Source of the DNA: Silene latifolia
Lineage: Eukaryota; Streptophyta; Magnoliopsida; Caryophyllales; Caryophyllaceae
Direction of reading: 5' to 3'
NCBI RefSeq assembly: GCF_048544455.1
Contig: NC_133534.1
Span: 120,986,269 to 121,050,268 of the forward strand
Length of the DNA stretch: 64,000 bases
The notes beneath the pieces were generated by a model. It did no database searches. It was not told the origin of the DNA and saw only the letters and a program-made list of their open reading frames with translations. The translations under genes and the position numbers were made by a program. Below, one piece after another: positions 49,027 to 59,700 of this stretch. Positions within the stretch are counted from its first letter, which is position 1, and every line of letters starts with the position of its first letter.

Positions 49027-49809
49027 CTATGGTTCATGAAAACGGGGAGCTCTCATGGTCTTGTCAAGATTGAAAGTTATGCTCTCATCTCCCACTTCTA
49101 GAGTGAGCTCTCCGTGCTTCACATCAATCACCGCACCCGCGGTGTGTAAGAAAGGTCTTCCTAGAATGATTGGAATGTTGGAGACTTCTTCCATGTCAAC
49201 AATGACAAAGTCCACCGGGATGAAAAATTTCCCAACTCTTAAGGGAACATCTTCCCATATCCCTAATGGTGTCTTCGCCGATCTATCGGCCATTTGGAGT
49301 GTGATATTGGTGCATTTAAGCTCTCCCATCCACAACCTTTTACTCACCGAGTACGGCATAACACTCACACTAGCCCCTAGATCACATAAGGCTTTGTTGA
49401 TCATGGTGTCGCCAATGGTACACGTTATTGAGAAGCTTCCCTGATCTTTGAGTTTTGGAGGTGAACTCCCTTGAAGTATTGCGCTACTCACCTTAGTGAA
49501 GGCGATAGTCTCAAGCTTCCGGATCGACTCCTTCTTTGTGAGGATGTCTTCCATGTATTTTGCATAGGCCGGCACGTGATTGATTAATTCCGTGAAAGGA
49601 ATCGAGACTTCCAAATTCTTCACAATTTCCATAAATTTTCCAAGTTGGTCATCAAATTTGGGCTTGGCTTGACGACTTGGAAAATGAAGTCTAATCACAA
49701 TGGGCTCCTTCTCCTTGACCTTGTCTTCATTTTTCTTTGAAACTTCTTCTTTTGATGGTTCTCCATCCATGGAGTCTTGCACAATTTCTTCTTTGTCACT
49801 AGCTTCCAC
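49027..49809 (-). pseudogene. Athila-2 protease
   Basis: A 260-codon frame. N-terminal charged linker, then F-P-S-R-Q, F-M-E-I-V-K-N-L, Y-A-K-Y-M-E-D-I. The aspartic protease has L-C-D-L-G-A-S-V-S-V-M-P (Asp at about 143) and I-I-L-G-R-P-F-L-H-T-A-G-A-V-I-D-V-K. It closely matches Athila-3 at 54637-55400 and is clearly related to Athila-1. It is separated from gag by a stop at about 49811. The domain itself looks complete. Confidence 0.9.
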
Positions 49810-49812
49810 AAC

Positions 49813-51424
49813 TTAATCCTCAACTTGCTTCTTCGGTGCTTCATACCTTGTACCACTCCTCAAGTGAATGACACTAACCGTTTCATGTCTTGGGGGATTA
49901 CTTTGAGGTGGTAATTGCCCCTTTTGTCTTTGTGAGCTTGAATATGCTAGTTGAGTCAATTGGGTTTCCAACATTTTGGTGTGAGCTAGGATGTTGTTGA
50001 TGGTGATTTCCTTTGCTTGACTATCTTTTTGCATTTGAGTGAAAAACTCTTGTTGATTCTTTTGCATTTGGAGGACCACTTTTTGAACATCGAAACCTTG
50101 GTCATTTTTTTGATATGGAGTTTGATTTTGGTAACCTTGGTTTTGGTTTTAAAAGGGTCTTTGATTTTAGTTTCTCATGGGAAGTGGGGTGTATGTTGGT
50201 TGAGGGTTTTGAACATTTTGGTTTTTGTATGAAAGATTTGGATGGAATTTGGTGTTTTCATTGTAATAGTTTGAATAAGGGGTACCACTCTTGTATGCTT
50301 GGAAAGCATTCACTTGTTCATTTGTTCCCCTACATTCACTTTGGTCATGTCCCAAAGTTCCACAATTCTCACATATCCCACTTGGGATTGATGAAGATGC
50401 CGTCATGGCATTAACATGATGCTTTGGTGATTTTGAGGCTTCTTCAAGTCTAGCCATAGCTTTTTCAAACATCAAATTGATGGTATCAATGTGAGCACTA
50501 AGTTGAGCGCCCAATTGAGTAATGGAGTCCACTTCATGCTTTCCTCCTCTAGTAGCCTTGCGAGGTCTACTATATTATGAGTTATGGACCGCCATTTCCT
50601 CAATTTTGTTCCATGTTTGATTGTCATCAACTTCAGTGAACATTCCATTTTGATCCCATGTTGAGAATGTTCCTTGAATCTTCATAAAGACCGTTCCAAA
50701 ATTGTTGTACCAAGAACCACTCGATAAGTCCATGGTGAGAACATGAGCGACAAATTCCCTTGAATCGCTTCCAAGCTTCATATAAGGATTCTTCATCTCT
50801 TTGCTTAAAGCCCGTAATTTGAGCTCTTAGCATGTTAGTCTTTTCCGGTGGGTAGAACTTTTTGTAGAAAGCTAGAGCCAACTTTTTCCAAGAATCAATT
50901 CCGAGAGTAGCCTTATCAAGGCCTTTCATCCATTGTTTCGCGGTGCCAATTAGAGAAAAAGGAAATAAGACCCATCGAATTTAGTCTTGAGTTACACCGG
51001 TTTGAGAAATCGCATCACAATAGTCACAAAAAGTCTTCATATGAGAGTGAGGGTCTTCACTAGGCATCCCCCCAAATTGGCTTCTTTCGACTAATTGGAT
51101 AAATGCGGATTTTGCAATAAAATTTCCGGTTAAGTGTTGTGGTCTGGGAGTACCATTGGGTAGGTTCTCCTCGGTGGGTACGGAATGTGATGAAAACTTA
51201 GGCACTGTGGGTTTATTTTGTGTTGGATTTTGTGTTGGATTCTCCTCACCTTCTCTTGCAAAAGGGTTGATGAACTCAATAGTATTTGGTTGAATATCTA
51301 CAACCTCACCGATACCTCTCAAAGTTCTCCTAGCAAGTCTTCTATTGGTTGTCAAAGTCCTTTCAATTTCGTGATCAAAGGGTAACAACTTACCTTGTGA
51401 CCTTCTAGACATGCAAAATATCAA
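49813..51424 (-). pseudogene. Athila-2 gag
   Basis: Broken into four open pieces: 50981-51424 (N-terminus, M-S-R-R-S-Q-G-K-L-L-P-F and F-I-Q-L-V-E-R-S-Q-F-G-G), 50633-50929 (capsid: K-K-L-A-L-A-F-Y-K-K-F-Y-P-P-E-K, W-F-L-V-Q-Q-F-W-N-G-L), 50167-50532 (zinc knuckle C-E-N-C-G-T-L-G-H-D-Q-S-E-C) and 49813-50079 (Gln-rich C-terminus). Stops or frameshifts lie near 50981, 50640, 50570 and 50150. Confidence 0.88.
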
Positions 51425-51530
51425 ACAACTAGGAAATAATTAGAACAAACCTTGAGGAGTTTTACTTCCCCAAGGCAAAGAAAGACACAACTAATAACAA
51501 TATAAGAAAATCTAAATCAAGTTAACACCG

Positions 51531-51548
51531 TCCCCGGCAACGGCGCCA
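51531..51548 (-). other. Primer-binding site (tRNA-Asp type) of Athila-2
   Basis: The minus strand reads TGGCGCCGTTGCCGGGGA, six bases from the LTR at 51555. Confidence 0.93.
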
Positions 51549-51554
51549 TTTTTT

Positions 51555-53324
51555 TGGTCGTGAATCTCTCGTGGGGTTTAGTTTTCAGTACTTGTCGTTA
51601 GGAGCACCTAGACCAAAACACAATTTATAACTTCACCAACAACTCTACAATTAGTAAAGAGGCAAGTAAAGGTCGGATCCCATGGGACGGGAATTGAAAT
51701 AAGATTTCTATTGCAACTAGCGGTGTCTAAGGGTGTCACAATTAGGGTTTGAAGTAGAAGATCACTAAACTAAATAGCAATGAAAGTAAACAAGCAAGAT
51801 GAACTAAAAGGGATGTAAACAGTTGATAAAAAGGCACTAGGGTGTCATGGAGTCATAGGGGATTCATGGGAATTGATCATACAAACATATTCTCAAGTTA
51901 TAAGCAAGCAATTATTGTTGTGATGGATCGAGTTGGTTTATATCTTACAATCCTAGCAAAGTTTGGGTCCCGGAGCCGAATTGATTAGATTGTACAACAC
52001 CTACAAGTCGACTTAATCTTCCCTACTCAACAATATGCATGGTCTAATGAGACTTGAGTTGGTTTATGTCTTACAAGTCTCATTGAAAAGATAGGTGATG
52101 GGTGAAAAATGCAAGGATTCATAGGCTCACATTTCATCAAACATAACATGTGCATAAGTTGAGATCACAACAAGCAAGCAAATAAACTATGAAAGCATAT
52201 TAATTTAAGCATGAATCATTCCCAATGGTTGTTTCCCCTAATTACCCAATAACCCTAGCTAAGGAAACTACTCACTCATTATCATGTTGAACATGCTAGC
52301 AAGATTGTCAATCATACCAACAAAGTGGAACATGATGAATAAATGAAAGTGATTAACAATAATTAAAAAGGGATTAAGAGAATTATACCTACTAATGATA
52401 CAATTATAAAGCGAAGAATAAAAGAAGTACTTGATGCTTGATTGGAAGGTTGTCAATCTCCCAATAATAACCCAAATAATCTTCAATTACCCAAAATAAA
52501 GGATAATCAAGAGAGAGATTTAGGAAATAAAACTTGTATTAAAACTTAATTAAATGTTGATTACAAGATTAAAGAGAGATTTGATTGATATTAACTACTC
52601 TAAAGATTGCTAAGAAGAACCTACTCTTCTAATTCGACTAATAGGGTATTTATAGTGGGGATTAGGTACATAAATTAGTGTTAACTAAGGGCTTAAATGA
52701 CGATTAAGTCCCTTGTTGAGGAATTGCCGGTCTCTAGAGAGACTCCGGTCTCTAGAAAAAGATGTGCATCCTTCCTTGAAGCTTGTAGAAGACGAAATGG
52801 GACTGTCTGGGAATCCGGGCGTCTTTAGCACGGGACAGGCGGATTTGGCAGCTTCTGGACGGGCGTCTAGAGGGCGAAGACGGGTGTCTTCTGGAAGTTC
52901 TGCCCGGGCGTCTAGCTGAGGAAGACGCTCGGATTGTGGGGTGAAGACGGGCGTCTTCTAGGCAATCCGCACAGATTGTCAGGCAGTCTCGTTCCTTCTT
53001 CTTTTCTTCTTTTTTCTTCATAAAATCCTTGAGGATTTCCTCGGGGATGCAAGGATCTTTTCTCATCATTGCCCATCTACTATAGTATGTACAAAGGCCT
53101 TCTAATCTTGTCTCTCCTTGATGCTTGGTCATTGAATTCAATCAATTTAGTCTCATTTTGCCATGAAAATGCAAGGTTTGCACTCCTTTCCTAACAAAGA
53201 CACAAAATCTCAAAGAATATGCAAAACAAAGAACTAAAGACAATAAATGACCCAAATATGCACTAAAAAGCATGGGAACAAGGCTAATTCGGTGACTAAA
53301 TATACTATAATTATGGTCACATCA
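51555..53324 (-). repeat. Athila-2 5' LTR
   Basis: 1,770 bp, TG...CA, followed by the target duplication GGATT. Holds a motif array at 52812-52975 with copies near 52816, 52834, 52858, 52879, 52903, 52924 and 52945 (spacing mostly 18-24 bp). Confidence 0.92.
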
Positions 53325-53329
53325 GGATT

Positions 53330-53560
53330 TCTCCTAAGGTGCTTCTGGTTTCCCCGCTGAATCCTACTAGGACGCTGGATTTCTTGATGATTTGATCCTC
53401 GTTTATATTCATGGCTTTCAGTACGTCAAGCATGATCTGGTTCACTGAGATGCCTCCATCTACCAGGATCCTTCTTACCGTGGCTGTTCCAATCTGCATA
53501 GAAAATAACAAGGCCATCATGATGAACATTAGGGATGCCTACCAGGTCGCAATCATTGAA
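53330..53560 (-). pseudogene. Retand protease N-terminal part
   Basis: The minus frame carries V-R-R-I-L-V-D-G-G-I-S-V-N, the active-site segment (D-G-G instead of the retroviral D-T-G, as is common in Tat elements; a neighbouring Ser is replaced by Ile), then V-G-F-S-G-E-T-R-S-T-L-G-E-I. It joins 42294 when Athila-2 and one GGATT are removed. Confidence 0.85.
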
Positions 53561-54637
53561 AGTGATTTTTGGGACAAGATCCGGCTTGTAGGGTGACACA
53601 GTCCTTGGTGTCCTGGTTATCGTCTTTGCTGCTGAACTTGTCAGGCCGCAAATCTCCGAACCGCCAGATATGAATTTTACTTCATAGATTGGTGGTGGTG
53701 GTGGAGGGAGACTACGATCCTGCTTGTGCTCCTGATTTTCCTTATCCTAGTTTGCGTTCTTGCCCTTTGTCTTGAGTAGGTCTTTTAAGCACCCTGATTT
53801 TAACAGGTAGGCTACCTCCTTCCTCAGGGTGAAACAATCATCCGTGGTGTGTCCAATATCTATGTGAAATTCGCACCATTTTGAATTGTCTCTTCTGGGA
53901 TTTTGATTTTCTGACTTCCTGGGCCATCTAGCAGCTGATCCCATGTTATCAAGTCTCTAGATTAATCCTGCAATATCAACACTGATGTTATGTTCGGAGA
54001 TAGGTGGATAAACTTTAACCTTACCTTGATACTCATGGGCCAGGTTAACTTCTGACTGATCTGGCCTGGAATATGGGGTAGGCCTATAATTGTTCCCTTT
54101 GTTGCTTTTCCTATTACTTCTTTCATGATCCTTTGGTCTACTGGGTGATCCAAGTTTGTAGCTTTTATCTTCTTCCAGCCTTATGAAAGCAAGAGTCTTG
54201 GCCTGAACATCTTCGAAGGTGTGGCAGGGATACTTAGTGAGTTCGCTGTATAAGTCATTGTATGGTAGTACCCCTGTCTGAATGCCTCCGCTGCTGTTCC
54301 AACGTCACACCTGGGTATAGACACTTTCTCTTTGTTGAATCTTGCAAGAAATGTCCTAAGAGTTTCATCAGGCTTCTGTGTAACTAGGTAAAGGTCACTG
54401 GATCATTTCTCCAACTCCCTGCTACTTGCAAACTGCTGGTTGAAACTATTGATCAGGTTGGCAAAGGAATGGATGGTGCTAGTTGGCATGTTGATGTACC
54501 ATTGCAGGGCAGGGCCAGTCAGGGTCGTTCTAAATCCCTTGCACATGCAAACTTGTCTGAACTTGCTGGGAATAGATGCAGCCAGCATTTTCTGCTTGTA
54601 AAGAGCCACGTGATTTTGTGGATCTGTGGTTCCATCA
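53561..54637 (-). pseudogene. Retand gag, truncated at its 5' side
   Basis: From the right: Y-D-G-T-T-D-P-Q-N-H-V-A-L-Y-K and G-P-A-L-Q-W-Y-I-N (capsid, 54403-54637), then a broken middle, then W-C-E-F-H-I-D-I-G-H-T-T-D-D-C (zinc knuckle) followed by F-T-L-R-K-E-V at 53747-53944. Frameshifts separate the pieces at about 54400, 54160 and 53950. The N-terminus is missing because the sequence switches to Athila-3 at about 54637. Confidence 0.85.
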
Positions 54638-55606
54638 TAGAGTGAGCTCTCCATGCTTCACATCAATCACCGCACCCGCGGTGTGTAAGAAAGGTCTTCC
54701 TAGAATGATTGGAATGTTGGAGACTTGTTCCATGTCAACAATGACAAAGTCCACCGGGATGAAAAATTTCCCAACTCTTACGGGAACATCTTCCCATATC
54801 CCTAATGGTGTCTTCGTCGATCTATCGGCCATTTAGAGTGTGATATTGGTGCATTTAAGCTCTCCCATCCACAACCTTTTACTCACCGAGTACGGCATAA
54901 CACTCACACAAGCCCCTAGATCACATAAGGCTTTGTTGATCATGGTGTCACCAATGGTACACGGTATTGAGAAGCTTCCCGGATCTTTGAGTTTTGGAGG
55001 TGAACTCCCTTGAAGTATTGCGCTACTCACATTAGTGAAGGCGATAGTCTCAAGCTTCCGGATCGACTTCTTCTTTGTGAGGATGTCTTTCATGTATTTT
55101 GCATAGGCCGGCACGTGATTGATTAATTCCGTGAAAGGAATCGAGACTTCCAAATTCTTCACAATTTCCATAAATTTTCCAAGTTGGTCATCAAATTTGG
55201 GCTTGGCTTGACGACTTGGAAAAGGAAGTTTAATCACAATGGGCTCCTTCTCCTTGACCTTGTCTTCATTTTTCTTTGAAATTTCTTCTTTTGATGGTTC
55301 TCCATCCTTGGAGTCTTGCACAATTTCTTCTTTGTCACTAGCTTCCATAACTTCATCCTCAACTTGCTTCTTCGGTGCTTCATACCTTGTACCACTCCTC
55401 AAGTGAATGGCACTAACCGTTTCATGTCTTGGGGGATTACTTTGAGGTGGTAATTGCCCCTTTTTACTTTGTGAGCTTGAAGATGCTAGTTGAGTCAATT
55501 GGGTTTCCAACATTTTGGTGTGAGCTAGGATGTTGTTGATGGTGATTTCCTTTGCTTGACTATCTTTTTGCATTTGAGTGAAAAACTCTTGTTGATTCTT
55601 TTTCAT
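54637..55606 (-). pseudogene. Athila-3 protease and gag C-terminus
   Basis: One long frame (54833-55606) runs from the Gln-rich gag end through the acidic linker to the protease active site. The D-L-G-A motif has the next Ser replaced by Cys (D-L-G-A-C). A TAA at about 54833 interrupts it, after which the protease resumes (M-A-D-R-S-T-K-T-P-L-G, I-I-L-G-R-P-F-L) to the break at 54637. Unlike Athila-2, gag and protease are fused here without a stop. Confidence 0.87.
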
Positions 55607-56962
55607 TTGGAGGACCGCTTTTTGAACATCAAAACCTTGGTCATTTTGTTGATATGGAGTTTGATTTTGGTAACCTTGGTTTTGGTTGTAAAAGGGTCTT
55701 TGATTTTAGTTTCTCATGGGAAGTGGGGTGTATGTTGGTTGAGGGTTTTGAACATTTTGGCTTTTGTATGAGAGATTTGGATGGAGTTTGGTGTTTTCAT
55801 TGTAATAGTTTGAATAAGGGGTACCACTCTTGTATGCTTTGAAAGCATTCACTTGTTCATTTGTTTCCCTACATTCACTTTGGTCATGTCACAAAGTTCC
55901 ACAATTCTCACATATCCCAATTGGGATTGATGAAGATGTCGTCATGGCATTAACATCATGCTTTGGTGATTTTGAGGCTTCTTCAAGTCTAGCCATAGCC
56001 TTTTCAAACTTCAAATTGATGGTATCAATGTGAGCACTAAGTTGAGCGCCCAATTGAGTAATGGAGTCCACTTCATGCTTTCCTCCTCTAGTAGGCTTGC
56101 GAGGTCTACTATATTGTGAGTTATGGACCACCATTTCCTCAATTTTGTTCCATGTTTGATTGTCATCAACTTCGGTGAACATTCTATTTGATCCCATGTT
56201 GAGAATGTTCCTTGAATCTTCATAAAGACCGTTCCAAAATTGTTGTACCAAGAACCACTCGCTAAGTCCATGGTGAGAACATGAGCGACAAATTCCCTTG
56301 AATCGCTTCCAAGCTTCATATAAGGATTCTTCATCTCTTTGCTTAAAGCCCGTAATTTGAGCTCTTAGCATGTTAGACTTTTCCGGTGGGTAGAACTTTT
56401 TGTAGAAAGCTAGAGCCTACTTTTTCCAAGAATCAATTCCGAGAGTAGCCTTATCAAGGCCTTTCAACCATTGTTTCGCGGTGCCAATTAGAGAAAAAGT
56501 AAATAAGACCCATCGAATTTGGTGTTGAGTTACACCGGTTTGAGAAATCGCATCACAATAGTCACAAAAAGTCTCCATATGAGAGTGAGGGTCTTCACTA
56601 GGCATCCCCCCAAATTGGTTTCTTTCGACTAATTGGATAAATGCGGATTTGGCAATAAAATTTCCGGTTAAGTGTTGTGGTCTGGGAGTACCATTGGGTA
56701 GGTTCTCCTCGGTGGGTACGGAATGTGATGAAAACATAGGTACTGTGGGTTGATTTTGTGTTGGATTTTGTGTTGGATTCTCCTCACCTTCTCTTGCAAA
56801 AGGGTTGATGAACTCAATAGTATTTGGTTGAATATCTAAAACCTCACCGATACCTCTTAAACTTCTCCTAGCAAGTCTTCTATTGGTTGTCAAAGTCCTT
56901 TCAATTTCGTGATCAAAGGGTAACAAGTTACCTTGTGACCTTCTAGACATGCAAAATATCAA
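55607..56962 (-). pseudogene. Athila-3 gag
   Basis: The N-terminal frame is 56417-56962 (F-I-Q-L-V-E-R-N-Q-F-G-G, A-K-Q-W-L-K-G-L), ending in a stop at about 56417. The capsid/knuckle frame is 55889-56371 (W-F-L-V-Q-Q-F-W-N-G-L, C-E-N-C-G-T-L). Frameshifts lie near 56190 and 55890. Same organisation as Athila-2. Confidence 0.87.
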
Positions 56963-57068
56963 ACAACTCGAAAATAATTAGAACAAACCTTGAGGAGTTT
57001 TACTTCCCCAAGGCAAAGAAAGACACAACTAATAACAATATAAGAAAATCTAAATCAAGTTAACACCG

Positions 57069-57086
57069 TCCCCGTCAACGGCGCCA
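57069..57086 (-). other. Primer-binding site (tRNA-Asp type) of Athila-3, one mismatch
   Basis: Same as the Athila-2 site except that the plus strand has GTCAACG in place of GGCAACG. Confidence 0.88.
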
Positions 57087-57092
57087 TTTTTT

Positions 57093-57269
57093 TGGTCGTG
57101 AATCTCTCGTGGGGTTTAGTTTTCAGTACTTGTCGTTAGGAGCACCTAGACCAAAACACAATTTATAACTTCACCAACAACTCTACAATTAGTAAAGAGG
57201 AAAGTAAAGGTCGGATCCCATGGGACGGGAATTGAAATAAGATTTCTATTGTAACTAGCGGTGTCTAAG
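57093..57269 (-). repeat. Athila-3 5' LTR, first 177 bp
   Basis: Matches 51555-51731. Broken by another LTR at 57270. The preceding bases ctaag (57265-57269) are the likely left target duplication of that insertion. Confidence 0.85.
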
Positions 57270-58353
57270 TGTAATACCCGTAATTTGATAATTATTTATA
57301 TTAATAATTTACGCATTTTAAATAACTAATTATAATAAGCTCATAATTTATAAGCAGGTATATGATGGAATAATATATAATATCATGGAATAATATATAT
57401 ATATATAATATCATGGAATAATAAGTGAGTCGGAAAGTAATTAGGTAATAATAAAAATATTACTAATATTACTAATTATATTATTAATTGTATTTTCTAA
57501 TAATTAAAGTAATTAGGTAATAAGTTTCCTAATTAGTATTCTATACATCTAAACCTAGACTATATATATATAAAGAAATCTGAAAATAATTCATAAAAAA
57601 GAAGGAAGAGATCTAAAAGAAAGAGGGAGAAATCGTCTTGCATAATCGTGTTAAGGTAAGAATTAAAAACCGTCTTAAATTAATTGTATATACTTAAACA
57701 GCTTGTAACATTGACAGTTAATGACCACTGTACGCCGCCTTACACGGAACCCTATGGACCACGACTTTGACCATAGGTATAATGGACCACCGTGACCTCA
57801 ATGGACCATGTCGTGACCACCGACAACCGACCTAGGGTGGAAATTAAGGGTGGTTTACGCGGGTGGTGATGGTTATAGCTGTCGAATTGGAAACCCGAAT
57901 TAGACCCTTAATTAGATGACCCTTGACCTGGGCTTGGTGGGGTTGTGACGGGGTGATGTAGTCGACCATGGGAGATGTGTCGTGGTGGCTGTGCGTGGTG
58001 GTTTTTAGCGGCGGTGGTCGGATTTCGCGAAAACAGGGGAAACAGGGGAAGGATATGAACACGGTTTTAGGACGGGAACCGTGGCCATGTTGGTGGCTAT
58101 GCCGAGGAAAGGGGACCACCCCTGAAGTCACCTTGAGACAGTGGCGTCAACGGTGGTGGCCATAGGTGGTAGTGGTGACCGTGGAGGTGTTGGCGAGGCG
58201 TTATTTACAGGGTATTTGTCGATGTCGGGTTTTCGGTGTATTGATTGTTGTTGTTTCTAGGACGTGTAGGGCAGCCGTGAGTGGTGTTACTGCTGGTTGT
58301 TGGTGCGTGGCAAGGGGGTTGGGTGTAGTGGTGGCTCACGGGGTGGTGGCTGC
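57270..58353 (+). repeat. Partial plus-strand LTR related to the inner LARD
   Basis: Starts TGTAATACCCGTAATTTGAT, very similar to the minus-strand start of the inner LARD LTR (3216 reading left), with the same later landmarks: the AAACCTAGACTATA region, a splice-donor-like AAGGTAAGA at 57653-57661, and GGTGG-rich DNA. It is interrupted at 58354, so only about 1.1 kb is seen; the rest presumably lies beyond the Tekay-like element. A short TA microsatellite is at about 57392-57409. Confidence 0.75.
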
Positions 58354-59685
58354 TGTAATACTCCGTATTTATATGTCTTGGGGGTACTCTATCGAGTAGC
58401 CTTTACTCTGTCGAGTAAGGGCAAGTTGCGGAATAAAACAGTTTCTGACCTGATGGGTACTTGATCGAGTAGCTGGGGCACTCGATCGAGTAGGGGGGTA
58501 CTCGATCGAGTACCTTGGGTACTCGATCGAGTGTCCGGTTTTGCGGGGGTTTTTCTCGGGTTTTGTTAATTACGCGATTTAGGTATTTAAACATATTCGT
58601 CTTTATTCTAAATCACTTTTTACAAAACCTAAAACCTGTTTAAGAGAGAAAGCAACTAGTCTTCTTCCTAATCGCGTTCTTGGCAATTCCCGGAGTTCAG
58701 ACGGTCAGTTTGTATCGTAGTTCGCGTCGTGGGATTCCTTGCGTCGAGGGTAAGCTTTTAATATAATTTATATAATGTTTTGTTAAGATTGATGAAACCC
58801 TAATTTAGGAATTGGGGGTTTTTATGAGTAGTATTTGAATGGTAGCATCTATGTGTTGTATGGTAGGAGGAGAATTCGTAGAGGAGCCGTTTTGATACTT
58901 TGTAGATACCGTCTGCGTGTTGTGCTTTCCGGTAGGATTTCTACTCGTATTAGTCCCATAATGGGATATTGGTGATGTGCTGTAGTTAGTGGTTTAATAT
59001 GATGATTGTGATTGTGATTGTGATTGTGATTGGTTTCTATGGCTCTCGAGATGCGTTCTCGGCTGAGTGGGGTCACTTGCGGGAGTGATCTCACGCCCTA
59101 GTTTCGCCCTTCGTGGAACCCGCCACGAAAGGGGATGTGCACATTAATGGACGGGGTTATCGCTCGTACGATGAGCGGGGCTTAGGTGGGAACGGCTGCG
59201 GTCCCCCAGCGGTGGTCCGGTGGACGATCGGTATTGAGATGATGGGAGTTGGTGGTGTGTGTGTGTGTGTGTGTGACGGACAAATTGTCTGTTTGTCTTA
59301 TTATTGTTATCTATATTGATTGTGTGATTAGTACTGACCCCGGTGTTGTTTTGTAAAACCTGCGGTGATCCATTCGGGGATGGTGAGCAGATATTGAGCA
59401 GGTATAGAGATGAGTACGGGGATAGCTGGGATGGCCATGACATGACGATAGAGTCTTCCGCTGTAGTTTAGCATTTATTTACGTTTGATTGAGAACGAGA
59501 TAGTTTGGAATAATGTATTGTACTTTCGAGTTTGGTTTCGAGGATTGTATTGATTCATTAAACTATTTACAATAAATGTTGTTTTTGTTTTGTCTATTTG
59601 ATTATCATACCTCGGGCGACCGAGATGGTGATGTCTTCATACCCGAGTGGTCCTGGTAAGGCACTCGGAGTATGGGGGTGTTACA
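58354..59685 (+). repeat. Tekay-like 5' LTR
   Basis: 1,332 bp, TGTAATACTCCG...GGGGGTGTTACA. Contains palindrome array F (58385-58533), a GGGTAAGC donor-like site at 58748-58755, a (GATTGT)n stretch at about 59003-59032 and a (GT)n run at about 59255-59275. Confidence 0.88.
58385..58533. repeat. Palindrome array F (pair plus tetrad) in the Tekay-like LTR
   Basis: Copies start at 58385 and 58404 (pair, CTCTATCGAG and CTCTGTCGAG, each one base off), then 58458, 58479, 58499 and 58520 (tetrad, CTCGATCGAG with one CTTGATCGAG). The first copy lies 31 bp from the LTR start, compared with 29 bp in the outer LARD LTR (array A on its sense strand). Confidence 0.9.
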
Positions 59686-59687
59686 AA

Positions 59688-59700
59688 TGGTATCGAGAGC
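59688..59700 (+). other. Primer-binding site of the Tekay-like element, with an extra G
   Basis: Reads TGGTATCGAGAGC. Canonical would be TGGTATCAGAGC; one inserted G breaks the pairing to the tRNA-iMet end. Confidence 0.8.

Larger units (their letters stand above)
42295..53324 (-). mobile_element. Athila-2, RT-less Athila-lineage element with an env-position ORF
   Basis: Complete element in the Retand protease, TSD GGATT (42290-42294 and 53325-53329). LTRs are 42295-44020 and 51555-53324. The tRNA-Asp primer-binding site is at 51531-51548. On the minus strand gag and protease are followed directly by about 1 kb of non-coding DNA with GACGGGCG-type arrays, then a long ORF (45997-47576). RT, RNase H and integrase are absent, not merely mutated: no motif remains and there is no space for them. 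Mobilisation would need proteins from another Athila. Confidence 0.92.
24512..54637 (-). mobile_element. Retand-type (Tat lineage) Ty3/gypsy element, split by two Athila elements and truncated at its gag end
   Basis: Three surviving blocks, 24512-29398, 39803-42294 and 53330-54637, join exactly when Athila-1 (with TSD TATTT) and Athila-2 (with TSD GGATT) are removed: integrase and protease each read across the joints. Domain order on the minus strand is gag, protease, RT, RNase H, a second archaeal-type RNase H (a Tat hallmark), integrase. Between integrase and the 3' LTR (left) lies an extra gene on the opposite strand, the layout described for Retand elements. The gag start and 5' LTR are missing: at 54637 the sequence passes directly into Athila-3. 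Confidence 0.85.
54637..57269 (-). mobile_element. Athila-3, 5' fragment of an Athila-2-like element
   Basis: Matches Athila-2 from mid-protease (about 49090) through gag, primer-binding site and the first 177 bp of the LTR. It is cut on the left at the Retand gag junction and on the right by the LTR inserted at 57270. Most of the sequence is very close to Athila-2 but carries its own stops, so it is a separate insertion rather than a copying artefact. Confidence 0.88.

Noticed and set aside
7223..59700. tRNA genes suggested by Met- and Asp-tRNA matches
   Set aside because: Only 12-18 bases complementary to tRNA 3' ends are present, each next to an LTR. These are primer-binding sites.
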